Positions 25,012 to 33,056 of a stretch of DNA of 64,000 nt are shown here, one piece after another (the stretch's first letter is position 1; the number at the start of each line of letters is the position of its first letter). The notes under the pieces are model-generated. The model did no database searches. It was not told the DNA's origin and saw only the letters and a program-made list of their open reading frames with translations. Position numbers and translations under genes: made by a program. Source of the stretch: Bog-375 sp049698695 (lineage in GTDB: Bacteria; Acidobacteriota; Terriglobia; Bryobacterales; Bryobacteraceae); contig JBAVYH010000057.1 of NCBI GenBank assembly GCA_049698695.1, positions 1-64,000 of the forward strand, in the 5' to 3' direction.

Positions 25012-26277
25012 ATGAGCGCGCACCGCGTGGTGATTGTCGGCGGCGGCTTCGGCGGCCTGTACGCGGCCAAGCGCCTCGGGAAAGCCGCGGTCGCGCTGAC
25101 CGTCATCGACCGCCGCAATTTTCATCTCTTCCAGCCGCTGCTTTACCAGGTGGCCACGGGAGGGCTCTCGCCTGGCGAGATCGCCTCGCCGCTGCGCGTC
25201 GTGTTGCGCGGCCATAGCAATACCGAAGTGCTGCTCTCCGAAGCCGTTGATTTCGATATCGCCAATCGCCGGGTGATTCTGGCCGATGGCGAGCAGCCTT
25301 ACGACGACTTGGTCATCGCCACCGGCGCCACGCACTATTATTTCGGCCACGATGAATGGGAGCCGCTGGCGCCCGGATTGAAGACCGTCGAAAACGCCAC
25401 CGAAATCCGCAGCCGCATCCTTCTGGCCTTTGAAGAGGCCGAACGCGAGCCCGACCCCGCGCAGCGCCACGCCTGGCTCACCTTTGTCATTGTCGGCGGC
25501 GGCCCGACGGGCGTTGAGCTCGCCGGGGCGCTGGGCGAAATCGCCAACGACACGCTGCGGCGCGACTTCCAGCACATCAACCCGGCCGAATCGCGGATCC
25601 TGCTGCTGGAAGGAGCGGACCGGGTGCTGCTTTCCATGCCGCCAGATCTGTCGCGCAAGGCTGAGCGGCAACTCATCGCGCTGGGCGTGCGGCCGCGGCT
25701 GGGCGCGCGCGTCGTCGGCATCGACGCCGCGGGAGTCACCGTCGAGACCGCCGGCAAGAACGAGCACATTGCCGCCCGCACCGTGCTCTGGGCGGCCGGC
25801 GTGCGCGCTTCCGGGCTGGGGCGCAAACTGGCGGAACGCGCCGGCGCCCCGCTCGATCGCGCCGGAAGAGTGCTGGTCGAACCGGACCTGAGCGTCCCCG
25901 GCCATCCCGAAATCCACGTCATCGGCGACCTGGCAAGCGTCACCCAGCATGGAAGCTTGCTTCCCGGCGTGGCGCCCGTAGCCATGCAGCAGGGGCGTTA
26001 TGTGGCCGATCTGCTGGTGCGGAAACTGCGCGGCCAGGCCACGCGTCCGTTCCGCTATTTCGATAAAGGCACCCTGGCCACCATCGGCCGCAACCGGGCA
26101 GTGGCGCAATTCGGCAGGCTGCACGTGTCCGGCTTCCCGGCATGGTTCCTGTGGGTGTTCGTGCACCTGATGTACCTGGTGGAATTCGAAAATCGCCTGC
26201 TGGTTTTCGTCGAGTGGGTGTACAACTACATCACTCGCAACCGCGGCGCGCGCTTGATCACGAAGAGCCAGGATTAG
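25012..26277 (+). CDS. ndh: Type II NADH dehydrogenase
   Basis: This 421-residue FAD-dependent NADH:quinone oxidoreductase, NDH-2, oxidises NADH at the membrane without pumping protons. It has two dinucleotide-binding motifs, VVIVGGGFGGLYAAKRL for FAD and FVIVGGGPTGVELAGAL for NADH, plus the quinone-site motif VAPVAMQQGRYVADL and FAD motif IHVIGDLASV. C-terminal hydrophobic helices (FPAWFLWVFVHLMYLVEFENRLLVFVEW) attach it to the membrane. It reads away from the propeller gene and is followed by a thioredoxin-fold protein and NuoI. Confidence 0.94.
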   Translation: MSAHRVVIVGGGFGGLYAAKRLGKAAVALTVIDRRNFHLFQPLLYQVATGGLSPGEIASPLRVVLRGHSNTEVLLSEAVDFDIANRRVILADGEQPYDDLVIATGATHYYFGHDEWEPLAPGLKTVENATEIRSRILLAFEEAEREPDPAQRHAWLTFVIVGGGPTGVELAGALGEIANDTLRRDFQHINPAESRILLLEGADRVLLSMPPDLSRKAERQLIALGVRPRLGARVVGIDAAGVTVETAGKNEHIAARTVLWAAGVRASGLGRKLAERAGAPLDRAGRVLVEPDLSVPGHPEIHVIGDLASVTQHGSLLPGVAPVAMQQGRYVADLLVRKLRGQATRPFRYFDKGTLATIGRNRAVAQFGRLHVSGFPAWFLWVFVHLMYLVEFENRLLVFVEWVYNYITRNRGARLITKSQD

Positions 26278-26312
26278 CTACCGCGCGGGCTCCCCTCGCG
26301 TAAACTGAAAGT

Positions 26313-26801
26313 ATGTTCTTCCGCAAGAAAGTGCAGTTGCCGCAGGTGGGGACTCGAGCGCCGGAGTTCCGGCTGGCGCGGCTGGGGGGCGGGGAAGCGG
26401 CGCTCGCGGATCTGCTGGCTGCGGGGCCGGCGCTGCTGGTTTTCTTCAAGGTGTCGTGCCCGGTATGCCAGATGACGCTGCCGTTCCTAGAACGCATTCA
26501 CGCGGGCGGCGGTTTGCCCGTTTACGGTATCTCGCAGAATGACGGACCGGAAACGCGCCGGTTCGCGCAGGATTACGGTCTGCGGTTCCCCATGCTGCTG
26601 GACGCCGAAGACGATGGTTTTCCGGCCAGCAATGCGTACGGAATCTCACACGTGCCCACCACCTTTCTGGTAGAGCCCGATGGCACGGTGGGGCGATTGG
26701 TCGAGGGTTGGATCAAACAGGACATCCTCTGGCTGGGCGCGCGCGCCGGCGTGAACCCGATCGCCGCCGACGATCACGTGCCAGAATGGAAAGCCGGTTG
26801 A
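26313..26801 (+). CDS. Thioredoxin-fold redoxin (AhpC/TSA-TlpA type)
   Basis: This 162-residue thioredoxin-like protein has a CPVC active site in FFKVSCPVCQMTLPFLERI near residue 50 and the cis-proline region SHVPTTFLVEPDG. No signal peptide is visible, so it is likely cytoplasmic. It resembles peroxiredoxin-like/TlpA domains used in disulfide or peroxide reduction. Because the ccm operon in this window lacks a CcmG, this protein is a weak candidate for that role, but absence of an export signal argues against it. It lies 35 bases after ndh on the same strand. Confidence 0.85.
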   Translation: MFFRKKVQLPQVGTRAPEFRLARLGGGEAALADLLAAGPALLVFFKVSCPVCQMTLPFLERIHAGGGLPVYGISQNDGPETRRFAQDYGLRFPMLLDAEDDGFPASNAYGISHVPTTFLVEPDGTVGRLVEGWIKQDILWLGARAGVNPIAADDHVPEWKAG

Positions 26802-26855
26802 GGCTCGCGCAACTAGGCTCCCGTGCGGAGCCACGCTACAATTAAATCAGAGCCC

Positions 26856-27356
26856 ATGTCCACCAAGATTGATATATTCGGCGCCGCTGCGGCCATCGCC
26901 AAAGGCATGGGGGTGACGTTCAAGGAGATGCTGTCGCCCACCGTCACCGAATATTACCCCGATGAGCCGGCGAAGTTCGAGGAGCGGTTCCGCGGCGTCC
27001 ACGTGCTGCAGCGCGACGTCAACGGCATGGAAAAATGCGTGGCGTGCTTCTTATGCGCCGCGGCGTGCCCGGCCAATTGCATTTATATCGAGGCCGCGGA
27101 AAACACCGAGCAGGTGCGCATTTCGGGCGGCGAGCGCTACGCCAAGGTTTATAACATCGATTACAACCGCTGCATCTTCTGCGGCTATTGCGTGGAAGCC
27201 TGCCCGACCGACGCCATCACTCACGGCCACGGTTTCGAAGTGGCTAGCTATAACACCTCAACCCTGATCAAGCGCAAGGAAGACCTGCTGGCGCCAATCC
27301 CCGCCGGAGCCAGGCCGCCGGTGGTGGAGGCGGAGCAGCCCGCCGCCGCGGATTAA
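26856..27356 (+). CDS. nuoI: NADH-quinone oxidoreductase subunit I (orphan)
   Basis: This 166-residue ferredoxin-like protein has two 4Fe-4S motifs, CVACFLCAAACPANCIYIEA and CIFCGYCVEACPTDAITHG, placed as in complex I subunit NuoI, with the family opening GMGVTFKEMLSPTVTEYYP and the FRGVHVLQRD segment. NuoI carries clusters N6a and N6b between the peripheral arm and the membrane. No other nuo gene is in the window, so it is separated from the main operon or belongs to a second partial set. ATG 26856 gives normal length; a GTG at 26823 is also in frame. Confidence 0.9.
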   Translation: MSTKIDIFGAAAAIAKGMGVTFKEMLSPTVTEYYPDEPAKFEERFRGVHVLQRDVNGMEKCVACFLCAAACPANCIYIEAAENTEQVRISGGERYAKVYNIDYNRCIFCGYCVEACPTDAITHGHGFEVASYNTSTLIKRKEDLLAPIPAGARPPVVEAEQPAAAD

Positions 27357-27376
27357 GCCGCATTCCTCCCACCCGC

Positions 27377-27474
27377 CGTGGCGCAGGCAGTCGTGCCTGC
27401 AGCGTCGCCAGTCGTGCCGACGTTTCCCACCAACCGCAGCATGATGCGCATCAGGAAATGTCGAAACGAATCTC
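27377..27474. repeat. Family C dispersed repeat, copy 3 (left part)
   Basis: The copy starts with the palindromic end CGTGGCGCAGGCAGTCGTGC, continues with AGCGTCGCCAGTCGTGCCGA and ends in AATGTCGAAACGAATC. Its matching right end is found 0.8 kb away at 28248-28289, on the other side of the RAYT element. Confidence 0.8.
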
Positions 27475-27476
27475 CG

Positions 27477-27612
27477 GCGCGTTGAGCCTCCACATTTCCG
27501 ATCGCGCGAGGATCTGATTCGTTTTGTATCAGGGCACGGCTTCAGCGCGTGGAGCCTCCACATTTCCGAGCGCGCGGAGATAGGATCAGCTTTGTATCAG
27601 GGCACGGCTTCA
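27477..27612. repeat. Two 68-base direct tandem repeats upstream of the RAYT gene
   Basis: Units 27477-27544 and 27545-27612 are head-to-tail copies, each with GAGCCTCCACATTTCCGA followed by TTTGTATCAGGGCACGG. The second unit runs into the left arm of the family A element. The duplication places an extra partial REP arm ahead of the element. Confidence 0.85.
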
Positions 27613-28189
27613 GCCGTGCCGAAGAGTCAGTAAGGAGTCGGGCTTTAGCCCCTGGTAATGGCCAAACCTACGCGCAATGCCCGCCCTGACAAGATCGTGA
27701 GTTCGGCGCGTACGTTCTTCGCCACCACCAAGACCAGCCAGGGACTTCCTCTGTTGCAGTCTGAACGCAACGCTACGTTGATGATCGACACGCTTCGTTC
27801 TTATGTAGTGGCTGGCAAATTCCGGCTCCATGACTTTGTCGTCATGCCCGATCATGTGCATCTGTTGATGACGGTTGGCGCCGGCATGACCATTGAGAAG
27901 GCCATGCAATTGATCAAGGGAGGATTCTCCTATCGCTTGAGGAAGGAATGCGGACACCTGGGAGAGGTCTGGCAGCGCGGGTTCTCCGAACAGCGGGTGG
28001 AGAACCGGCAAAGCTTGTTGCAGCACCGAGAGTATATAGCAGCGAACCCGGTGAAAGCGGGACTCGTCGAGGCATCCGAGGAATATCCGTATTGCTTCAC
28101 GTACCTGGCAAGGAAAAAGGCGGCAGGGGCTAAAGCCTCATGATCGGCGCATTTTGCGGCACGGCTGAAGCCGTGCCCTGATACAAAAC
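27589..28189 (+). mobile_element. Family A RAYT element with inverted REP ends
   Basis: The element has arms 27589-27620 and 28158-28189 that are inverted copies built on GGCACGGCTtcAGCCGTGCC. Inner inverted pieces are GGGCTTTAGCCCCTG near 27640 and CAGGGGCTAAAGCC near 28128. They enclose one transposase gene. The element at 215-366 has the same ends without the gene. The layout fits a REP-associated tyrosine transposase with its cognate REP sequences. Confidence 0.85.
27658..28143 (+). CDS. REP-associated tyrosine transposase (RAYT), family A
   Basis: This 161-residue protein of the Y1/HUH transposase superfamily has the catalytic HxH in VVMPDHVHLLM near residue 67 and the downstream segment YIAANPVKAGLVEASEEYPY, which is the RAYT family C-terminal pattern. 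The N-terminal part SSARTFFATTKTSQGLPLLQSER is also typical. Such enzymes cut and rejoin REP palindromes as single strands and rarely move their own gene. It is complete and flanked by REP arms. ATG 27658 lies just after the inner palindrome. Confidence 0.9.
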   Translation: MAKPTRNARPDKIVSSARTFFATTKTSQGLPLLQSERNATLMIDTLRSYVVAGKFRLHDFVVMPDHVHLLMTVGAGMTIEKAMQLIKGGFSYRLRKECGHLGEVWQRGFSEQRVENRQSLLQHREYIAANPVKAGLVEASEEYPYCFTYLARKKAAGAKAS

Positions 28190-28247
28190 CGCACGATTGG
28201 GTTGGCAGGGCGAGCCGCCGCCGAACGCTCGGGAATGTAGAAACTCG

Positions 28248-28289
28248 ATGTGTCGAGACGAATCGCACAGCAGGCAGGCCCGCGCCACG
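28248..28289. repeat. Family C dispersed repeat, copy 4 (right part)
   Basis: The copy reads TGTCGAGACGAATCGCACAG followed by CAGGCAGGCCCGCGCCACG. It is the right end complementary to copy 3. Both share TGTCGA-n-ACGAATC at the junction with the RAYT element, as expected if the RAYT unit sits inside a family C copy. Confidence 0.75.
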
Positions 28290-28327
28290 CGCTTGCAAGT
28301 CGAGTGGATGCCGGAACTACACGTGTT

Positions 28328-29347
28328 CTACGCCAACCCGCTCTGCCGGGCGTGTTTCAGCGCTTCAATGGCGACGCCGCGCGCGCCGGCCGTGTCGCCG
28401 TCAGGCATGACGTAGATTGGAATGCCCGCCTGCTCTTCCCGTTGAGCCGGCATGCCCGCGCGGATTTCATCGAGGAACCAGTGCTGGAATTCCTCTCTGG
28501 TCTCGAGGGCGCCGCCGCCGACGATGAAGGCATCCGGGTCGAAGGTATTCACCATCTCGTCGAAGAAGAGTCCCAAGGCATGGGCCTGCACGCCGAAGAT
28601 CTGCTTGCACATGGGGTCGCCGTTCTCCGCCATGCCGCGCACCAGCTTGGCCGCGTTGTGGAGATTTCCCATGGCGCCAAGCTGATGGCCGGGATACCGG
28701 GGCAGGAAAAAGGGAAGAAAAGAGCGTTCGATCGCCGAGAGCGAGCACACCGATTCCAGGCAGCCGGTGCGTCCGCAGTTGCATCCCGGCTTCAGGCCGG
28801 AAATGGCGGCGATGCTTTGGTACGGAATCAGCACGTGGCCCAGTTCTCCGCCGAATCCCACTTTGCCTTTCACCACGTCGCCGCCGATGATGATGCCGCC
28901 GCCCAGGCCCGTCCCGATCACAACCGTGAGCGTGGTTTCCTGCCTGCTCGCGCCGAAGATGTTGAAGTGGCCCCACAGCGCACCGGCATTTCCGTCGTTC
29001 AAATAGGTCACCGGCATGCCGAGCTTCTTTTCCAGGCCGGCGCGGATATCGAAACCGGCCCAGTCCGGATGCACGAAGTTGGTGGAACCGCGCGCGCTCA
29101 GCACGCCCTCGGCATTGGCCGGACCGGGCGTGTCCAGACCGGCCGCCACCACGTCCGCCAGCGCCACGCCCGCCTTTTCGACCGCGATTTTGAGGCCGTC
29201 CTCAATCTGCCGCAGGCAGATCTCCGGCCCCTGCTTCGCCAGCGCGGGATACTCGCACAGCCCCTCGATGAGGAACTGTTCTTGCCCGTTCACCAAGGTG
29301 TAGTTGATCGCCGTCCCGCCCAAGTCGATTCCGGCAACTATGTGCAC
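28328..29347 (-). CDS. ROK-family sugar kinase
   Basis: This 339-residue ATP-dependent sugar kinase of the ROK family is probably glucokinase-like. Visible elements are the phosphate loop AGIDLGGTAINYTLV, the second phosphate motif VIGTGLGGGIIIGG, the zinc-binding ROK motif CNCGRTGCLESVCS with GELGHVLI upstream, and the adenosine motif AFIVGGGALE. The catalytic aspartate lies in YLNDGNAGALWG, where ENDANAA is more common. No helix-turn-helix domain precedes it, so it is an enzyme and not a ROK repressor. It lies between two RAYT elements. Confidence 0.9.
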   Translation of the reverse strand: MHIVAGIDLGGTAINYTLVNGQEQFLIEGLCEYPALAKQGPEICLRQIEDGLKIAVEKAGVALADVVAAGLDTPGPANAEGVLSARGSTNFVHPDWAGFDIRAGLEKKLGMPVTYLNDGNAGALWGHFNIFGASRQETTLTVVIGTGLGGGIIIGGDVVKGKVGFGGELGHVLIPYQSIAAISGLKPGCNCGRTGCLESVCSLSAIERSFLPFFLPRYPGHQLGAMGNLHNAAKLVRGMAENGDPMCKQIFGVQAHALGLFFDEMVNTFDPDAFIVGGGALETREEFQHWFLDEIRAGMPAQREEQAGIPIYVMPDGDTAGARGVAIEALKHARQSGLA

Positions 29348-29442
29348 GTTGTTTCCCCCATTTCGCGCTCGGAGCCCAAACGTTCCACATTAGCAGGATT
29401 GCCGCCGGCCTGGTTTCGAGGATCGAGCGGCGAATGCGGACG

Positions 29443-30112
29443 CATTGGTGGGGCATGCTTTAGCTTGCCCTCAAATCGTTGAAATTGTGAGAAACACCGG
29501 ACGCTGTGTGGACTTGTCTATTACCGGCAATCTTGCGCACCTATGGCCGAGCGTCGAAGCGAGTATCGAAGAAGGTTGCCGCATTTTCATCCGGACCGTG
29601 CGCATCTGTTTGTGACGTGGCGGCTCCACGGGACATTGCCTGTGCCATCGCCGGACGTCATCTATGCGACTCCCGGTCATGCGTTCGTGGCAGAGGATCG
29701 TGCGCTGGGCCAGAACCGAGGGCAATTATGGCTGAGCGATGCGCGAGTCGCCCGGCAAGTAGCGGAAGCGATTCGCACCGGCGAGAGCCGGAAGGAGTTC
29801 TACGAATTGCAGGCTTGGGTGATTATGCCCAACCATGTGCACATGTTGCTGCTGCCGCGCGTGGCGTTGCCCCAAATCACCCATTGGATCAAGGGGCGAA
29901 CCGCCAGGAACGCGAATCTGTTGTTGGGGCGGACTGGCGAGCCGTTTTGGCAGGATGAGTCTTACGATCATTGGGTGAGAAACGAGAAGGAGTTCAACCG
30001 GATTGCGGCGTATATCGAAGAGAATCCGGTGTCGGCAGGACTGGTGACTACGCCTGAAGATTGGCCATGGTCAAGCGCCACACGGGCAAGCTAAAAGCAT
30101 GCCCCACCAATG
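29443..30112 (+). mobile_element. Family B RAYT element with inverted ends
   Basis: The left end 29443-29470 (CATTGGTGGGGCATGCTTTA then GCTTGCCC) and the right end 30084-30112 are inverted copies with one indel. They contain the GGGCATGC core. The single gene inside ends within the right repeat. The ends are unrelated to those of the family A element 1.3 kb upstream. Confidence 0.82.
29543..30094 (+). CDS. REP-associated tyrosine transposase (RAYT), family B
   Basis: This 183-residue Y1/HUH transposase has the HxH motif in WVIMPNHVHMLLLP near residue 96 and the C-terminal RAYT segment FWQDESYDHWVRNEKEFNRIAAYIEENPVSAGLV. The N-terminal LPHFHPDRAHLFVTWRLHGTLP is the other main RAYT subtype. 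It differs clearly from the family A protein, so the two belong to separate lineages. The stop codon and last residues (RAS) are encoded in the right inverted repeat. It appears complete and possibly active. Confidence 0.9.
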   Translation: MAERRSEYRRRLPHFHPDRAHLFVTWRLHGTLPVPSPDVIYATPGHAFVAEDRALGQNRGQLWLSDARVARQVAEAIRTGESRKEFYELQAWVIMPNHVHMLLLPRVALPQITHWIKGRTARNANLLLGRTGEPFWQDESYDHWVRNEKEFNRIAAYIEENPVSAGLVTTPEDWPWSSATRAS

Positions 30113-30141
30113 TCACTGGCGGGGCATGCCAAACACACTTC

Positions 30142-31770
30142 TTAATGAGACAATCGCAGTATGGCGCTGAGGACGGTGCTCATCGCATTAGAGAGCTGGG
30201 TCCCGTTGGCGGCTTGCACGTACAAGCCAGATGGCTCGGTGTTGATATAGCAGTTGAGCCCATTTGACGTGCAGCCGCTGACGTTCGCGATCTTCTGCAA
30301 CAGGCCGGCGTCGGTACCTCCACTGTTGCCTGAGTAACCAATCGTCATGATTTCAATGCTCATCGGGCTGGTATCGCCGGCCCGGCTTGCGTAGTTAGCG
30401 TCCTGGCGAATTTTCTCGGCGACATTGTCGACCTCATCCCATGCCGCCAGCCCCCATTGGTAATTGCTGCTTGGACTGCTGGTGCTCCACGCGGTCCCGC
30501 TATAGATCTTCGTCCCGTCCGTGGTTAGGGAATACAAGTAACCTGCGCTGCCCGTGCTCATGTTCGGACTAAGGTTATAGTTGAACCTGTCGACGCTGGG
30601 TATAGCCTTCAAAGCACTTCCCGGGAAGCTTGAACAGCCCGCCTCATTACCGCCAGTTTGAGATGTCTCGGCAGAGGCGTGCGACATGTAATAGGAAGAG
30701 GTTTGAGTACCATCAAGGCTCGCAAGGTCGTAGAGGCCCGATTGGGGACTGCCGCTATAAGGGGGAGAGCCCGGCTCCTCGATTGCGCCGTACATTGGGT
30801 GGCTTGGCGAAGCGGTGTCCGTTTTGTACGTGCACCCGCTGGAGCTGGAGATCACGTTGTTGGTACCGTTTATGTTCGGGTAGATGGCAGCAGAGGAAGG
30901 CACGCCATCGGTAAAGAGCACAACGACATTCATCCTGGTATCAGCGCCGTTCGCCGCCATGTCCCGCATGTGAGCCTTTTGCAATTCGATATACGCCAAG
31001 GCCAGCGCGTCGCCCATGGCGGTGCCGCCATTCGCTTGAATTTTCCCGATCTGGGAATACATGTCGGTGGTGCTGGATCCGCAGACGTATGGGGCGGAGG
31101 ATCCGCAAAAATTAATGTCGGGACCGCCCCCGCCGTTGTAGGTCTGGGGTGCCGGCCAAGGGGTTGTCGGGTAGCCGACCACCGCGCTGCCATCGAAGAC
31201 GATCAGTCCCATCTCGTCGTAACCCGGGGTGAAACCCTGCACGAAACCCTGCGCGGATGTAATCAGCTCGTTGATCACTTCCTCGTGGGTGGGTGAAGTG
31301 GAGTCGACGTTGGTCATCGACCAAGAGCGGTCGATAATGAACTCGACCCGTGCATCGCGCCGGGTAGCGGTGCCGGTGGCTGCAACTGTGGCTGAGTTCT
31401 GACCAAAGATCCGCATGAACAACAGCGGCACGTTTACCTGCGCGGTTATTGTCACCGTCTTGGTGATGCCGTTGGTAAAATTAACGGTCGGTATCAGGCT
31501 GTAGGATCCCCAAAACCCGGCCCCGCCTACACGGAAGTTCGCATCCAGAAACTCGCCAGCAATGTTCGTGGGGTTGGCGTTGGTGCTGAGCAGACGGCCG
31601 GTGCCTAAAGCGGCTCCATCCACGGCCGCGGAAAGCTCCGTCTGCACGATGTAGCACATGGTGCCATCCACGGCGAGGCCCACCAGGCCGACGAGAACCG
31701 GCGTTATCAGCGCAACCAGCACCATCACGTTGCCGCGTTGTCCCTGCCGAGAACGTGTCGCTTTGATCAT
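30142..31770 (-). CDS. TadG-like pilus protein with vWA domain
   Basis: This 542-residue Tad pilus-associated protein has an N-terminal pilin-like helix (RGNVMVLVALITPVLVGLVGLAVDGTMCYIVQTELSAAVDGAAL) followed by a pre-vWA strand region and a von Willebrand A domain from about 150. The metal site DRSWS matches DxSxS, and further ligands are likely near TAMGDAL and LFTDGVP. It is probably exported and held at the cell surface. It is the third gene after two TadE-like genes, on the opposite strand to and 17 kb from the main tad operon. Confidence 0.88.
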   Translation of the reverse strand: MIKATRSRQGQRGNVMVLVALITPVLVGLVGLAVDGTMCYIVQTELSAAVDGAALGTGRLLSTNANPTNIAGEFLDANFRVGGAGFWGSYSLIPTVNFTNGITKTVTITAQVNVPLLFMRIFGQNSATVAATGTATRRDARVEFIIDRSWSMTNVDSTSPTHEEVINELITSAQGFVQGFTPGYDEMGLIVFDGSAVVGYPTTPWPAPQTYNGGGGPDINFCGSSAPYVCGSSTTDMYSQIGKIQANGGTAMGDALALAYIELQKAHMRDMAANGADTRMNVVVLFTDGVPSSAAIYPNINGTNNVISSSSGCTYKTDTASPSHPMYGAIEEPGSPPYSGSPQSGLYDLASLDGTQTSSYYMSHASAETSQTGGNEAGCSSFPGSALKAIPSVDRFNYNLSPNMSTGSAGYLYSLTTDGTKIYSGTAWSTSSPSSNYQWGLAAWDEVDNVAEKIRQDANYASRAGDTSPMSIEIMTIGYSGNSGGTDAGLLQKIANVSGCTSNGLNCYINTEPSGLYVQAANGTQLSNAMSTVLSAILRLSH

Positions 31771-31794
31771 GTAGATCGACCTCCAAGGAATCGC

Positions 31795-32487
31795 TCAGAA
31801 ATACATTTGCGCGTAAGTCATGGCGCCCGAACTGAAGGGCGGCATGTGAAATCCGGTAGCTGCGGCTTCGGACGTATAGATCCACTGTCCCGAGGGCAGC
31901 CCGTCGCCGGTCGTGCTGTTCCACGGGTTAAAGCCGTTCGTCCCGGTGGGAACCTTCGCTATATTGCTGGTGTTGGTTGCCTGGTTCGTGATGGTAATGG
32001 TTCCGTCGGTGCTACTAACGATGCTGGAAGGGGGGGTGCCCAGGTTGCTGGTGCGTAGCCCGGCGTTACCGATCACCAGCCGCTCGGAAAATACCCAGTT
32101 CCCATAGTTCGTGCAACCCGTCGGTGTGCCGCCCGAACCGATAGTTGTAAAGCCAGCCAGGGCACACGCGCTGACGTCCATATACCGGACCTCTGAGAGA
32201 ATCACTACCGAATTACCCGCGGTCGAGCCAGTCAGGCCCGACACACCCGACCCGGCGGTCATGCCGAGTGGCCCGGCGATAGCAGCCAAGAGCTGCTGAT
32301 TGCCTGCGAGGGTGAAATTGATGTTGCGCGCAAACATGTGGCCGGCGTCTCGCGCCAACTGCACGGTCTGCATTTGCAGGAGCATGTTCAGTCCCAGGCC
32401 GATCACGCCGAGCATGAGCGGGACCAGCACCAGCAGGGAGAAGGCGAACTCAATGTAAGCGCCACCACGTCGAGGTTTTTGTCTCAT
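31795..32487 (-). CDS. TadE-like minor pilin
   Basis: This 230-residue protein has a short basic start (MRQKPRRGG), then AYIEFAFSLLVLVPLMLGVIGLGLNMLLQMQTVQLARDAGHMFAR, the TadE-type pseudopilin helix with the conserved Glu. The rest is a strand-rich extracellular domain with two cysteines (SACALAG and PTGCTN). TadE and TadF are minor pseudopilins needed for Flp fibre assembly and are processed by the TadV peptidase, which is not in this window. It is in an operon with the second TadE-like gene (14-base gap) and tadG (24-base gap). Confidence 0.88.
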   Translation of the reverse strand: MRQKPRRGGAYIEFAFSLLVLVPLMLGVIGLGLNMLLQMQTVQLARDAGHMFARNINFTLAGNQQLLAAIAGPLGMTAGSGVSGLTGSTAGNSVVILSEVRYMDVSACALAGFTTIGSGGTPTGCTNYGNWVFSERLVIGNAGLRTSNLGTPPSSIVSSTDGTITITNQATNTSNIAKVPTGTNGFNPWNSTTGDGLPSGQWIYTSEAAATGFHMPPFSSGAMTYAQMYF

Positions 32488-32501
32488 CCGATTCTCCGAT
32501 C

Positions 32502-33056
32502 CTAAGGGGCCTTTCCAATGGGCGGCACATCGCTGGATGGCTCGATCTCATCCGCGGAGACCACGTTCAGATTGGTAGCACTGTTTTGGGCCGCGAGAGC
32601 CCACGTATAAATGCGAACCGTCAGTGCGGAAAGCGGGTAATTGACCACCTCGACCTGCATGATGTTGCCTGGGGCGTCGCCGGTCGCCGAAGTGGAAACG
32701 TCTGTAACACCCGTAGAGGAAGTCGAATTCTGCTCCAAATAGTGCACCTGAATGTAGCTGAGACCGGTAGCGCCGCCGAGAAGCCCCAGGGCGTGCGACT
32801 GCACACTGCTTTTCACCATCGTAGTGAGGTCTGAGTTTGCGGCAGTGGCTTGTGTCTTGGTAATCGTGATTCCGGTGCGTACACCGGTGCGGACCGCGTA
32901 TTGCAGCGTCGCTTTGATGAAGATCCCCCACGATGCGTCCATGATCACCATGATGATGGCGAGCAGCGGGAGCAGCACGTTGGTGAACTCGATGAGGTTC
33001 TCGCCCCGCTGCCTCCGCCTGCGCAAACTGGGCCCGTTCTGTTCATTGCTCCGCAT
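32502..33056 (-). CDS. TadE-like minor pilin, promoter-proximal
   Basis: This 184-residue protein has a basic N-terminus (SLRRRRQRGENLIEFTNVLLPLLAIIMVIMDASWGIFIKATLQYAVRTG) matching the TadE family, with Glu at +5-like position after the glycine, followed by a Ser/Thr-rich domain of unknown fold. ATG 33056 was chosen as the start because the pseudopilin segment begins close after it; the frame extends to 33143. It is the first gene of the three-gene minor pilin unit and diverges from the ECF sigma gene. Confidence 0.85.
   Translation of the reverse strand: MRSNEQNGPSLRRRRQRGENLIEFTNVLLPLLAIIMVIMDASWGIFIKATLQYAVRTGVRTGITITKTQATAANSDLTTMVKSSVQSHALGLLGGATGLSYIQVHYLEQNSTSSTGVTDVSTSATGDAPGNIMQVEVVNYPLSALTVRIYTWALAAQNSATNLNVVSADEIEPSSDVPPIGKAP

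Noticed and set aside
24809..25015. Plus-strand 68-codon frame ending at the ndh start
   Set aside because: Low-complexity, Pro/Arg-rich with no ribosome site; not convincing despite overlapping the ndh ATG.
27377..28289. Possible CRISPR-like short repeats
   Set aside because: The repeats are palindromic, unevenly spaced and lack unique spacers or cas genes; they are REP-type.
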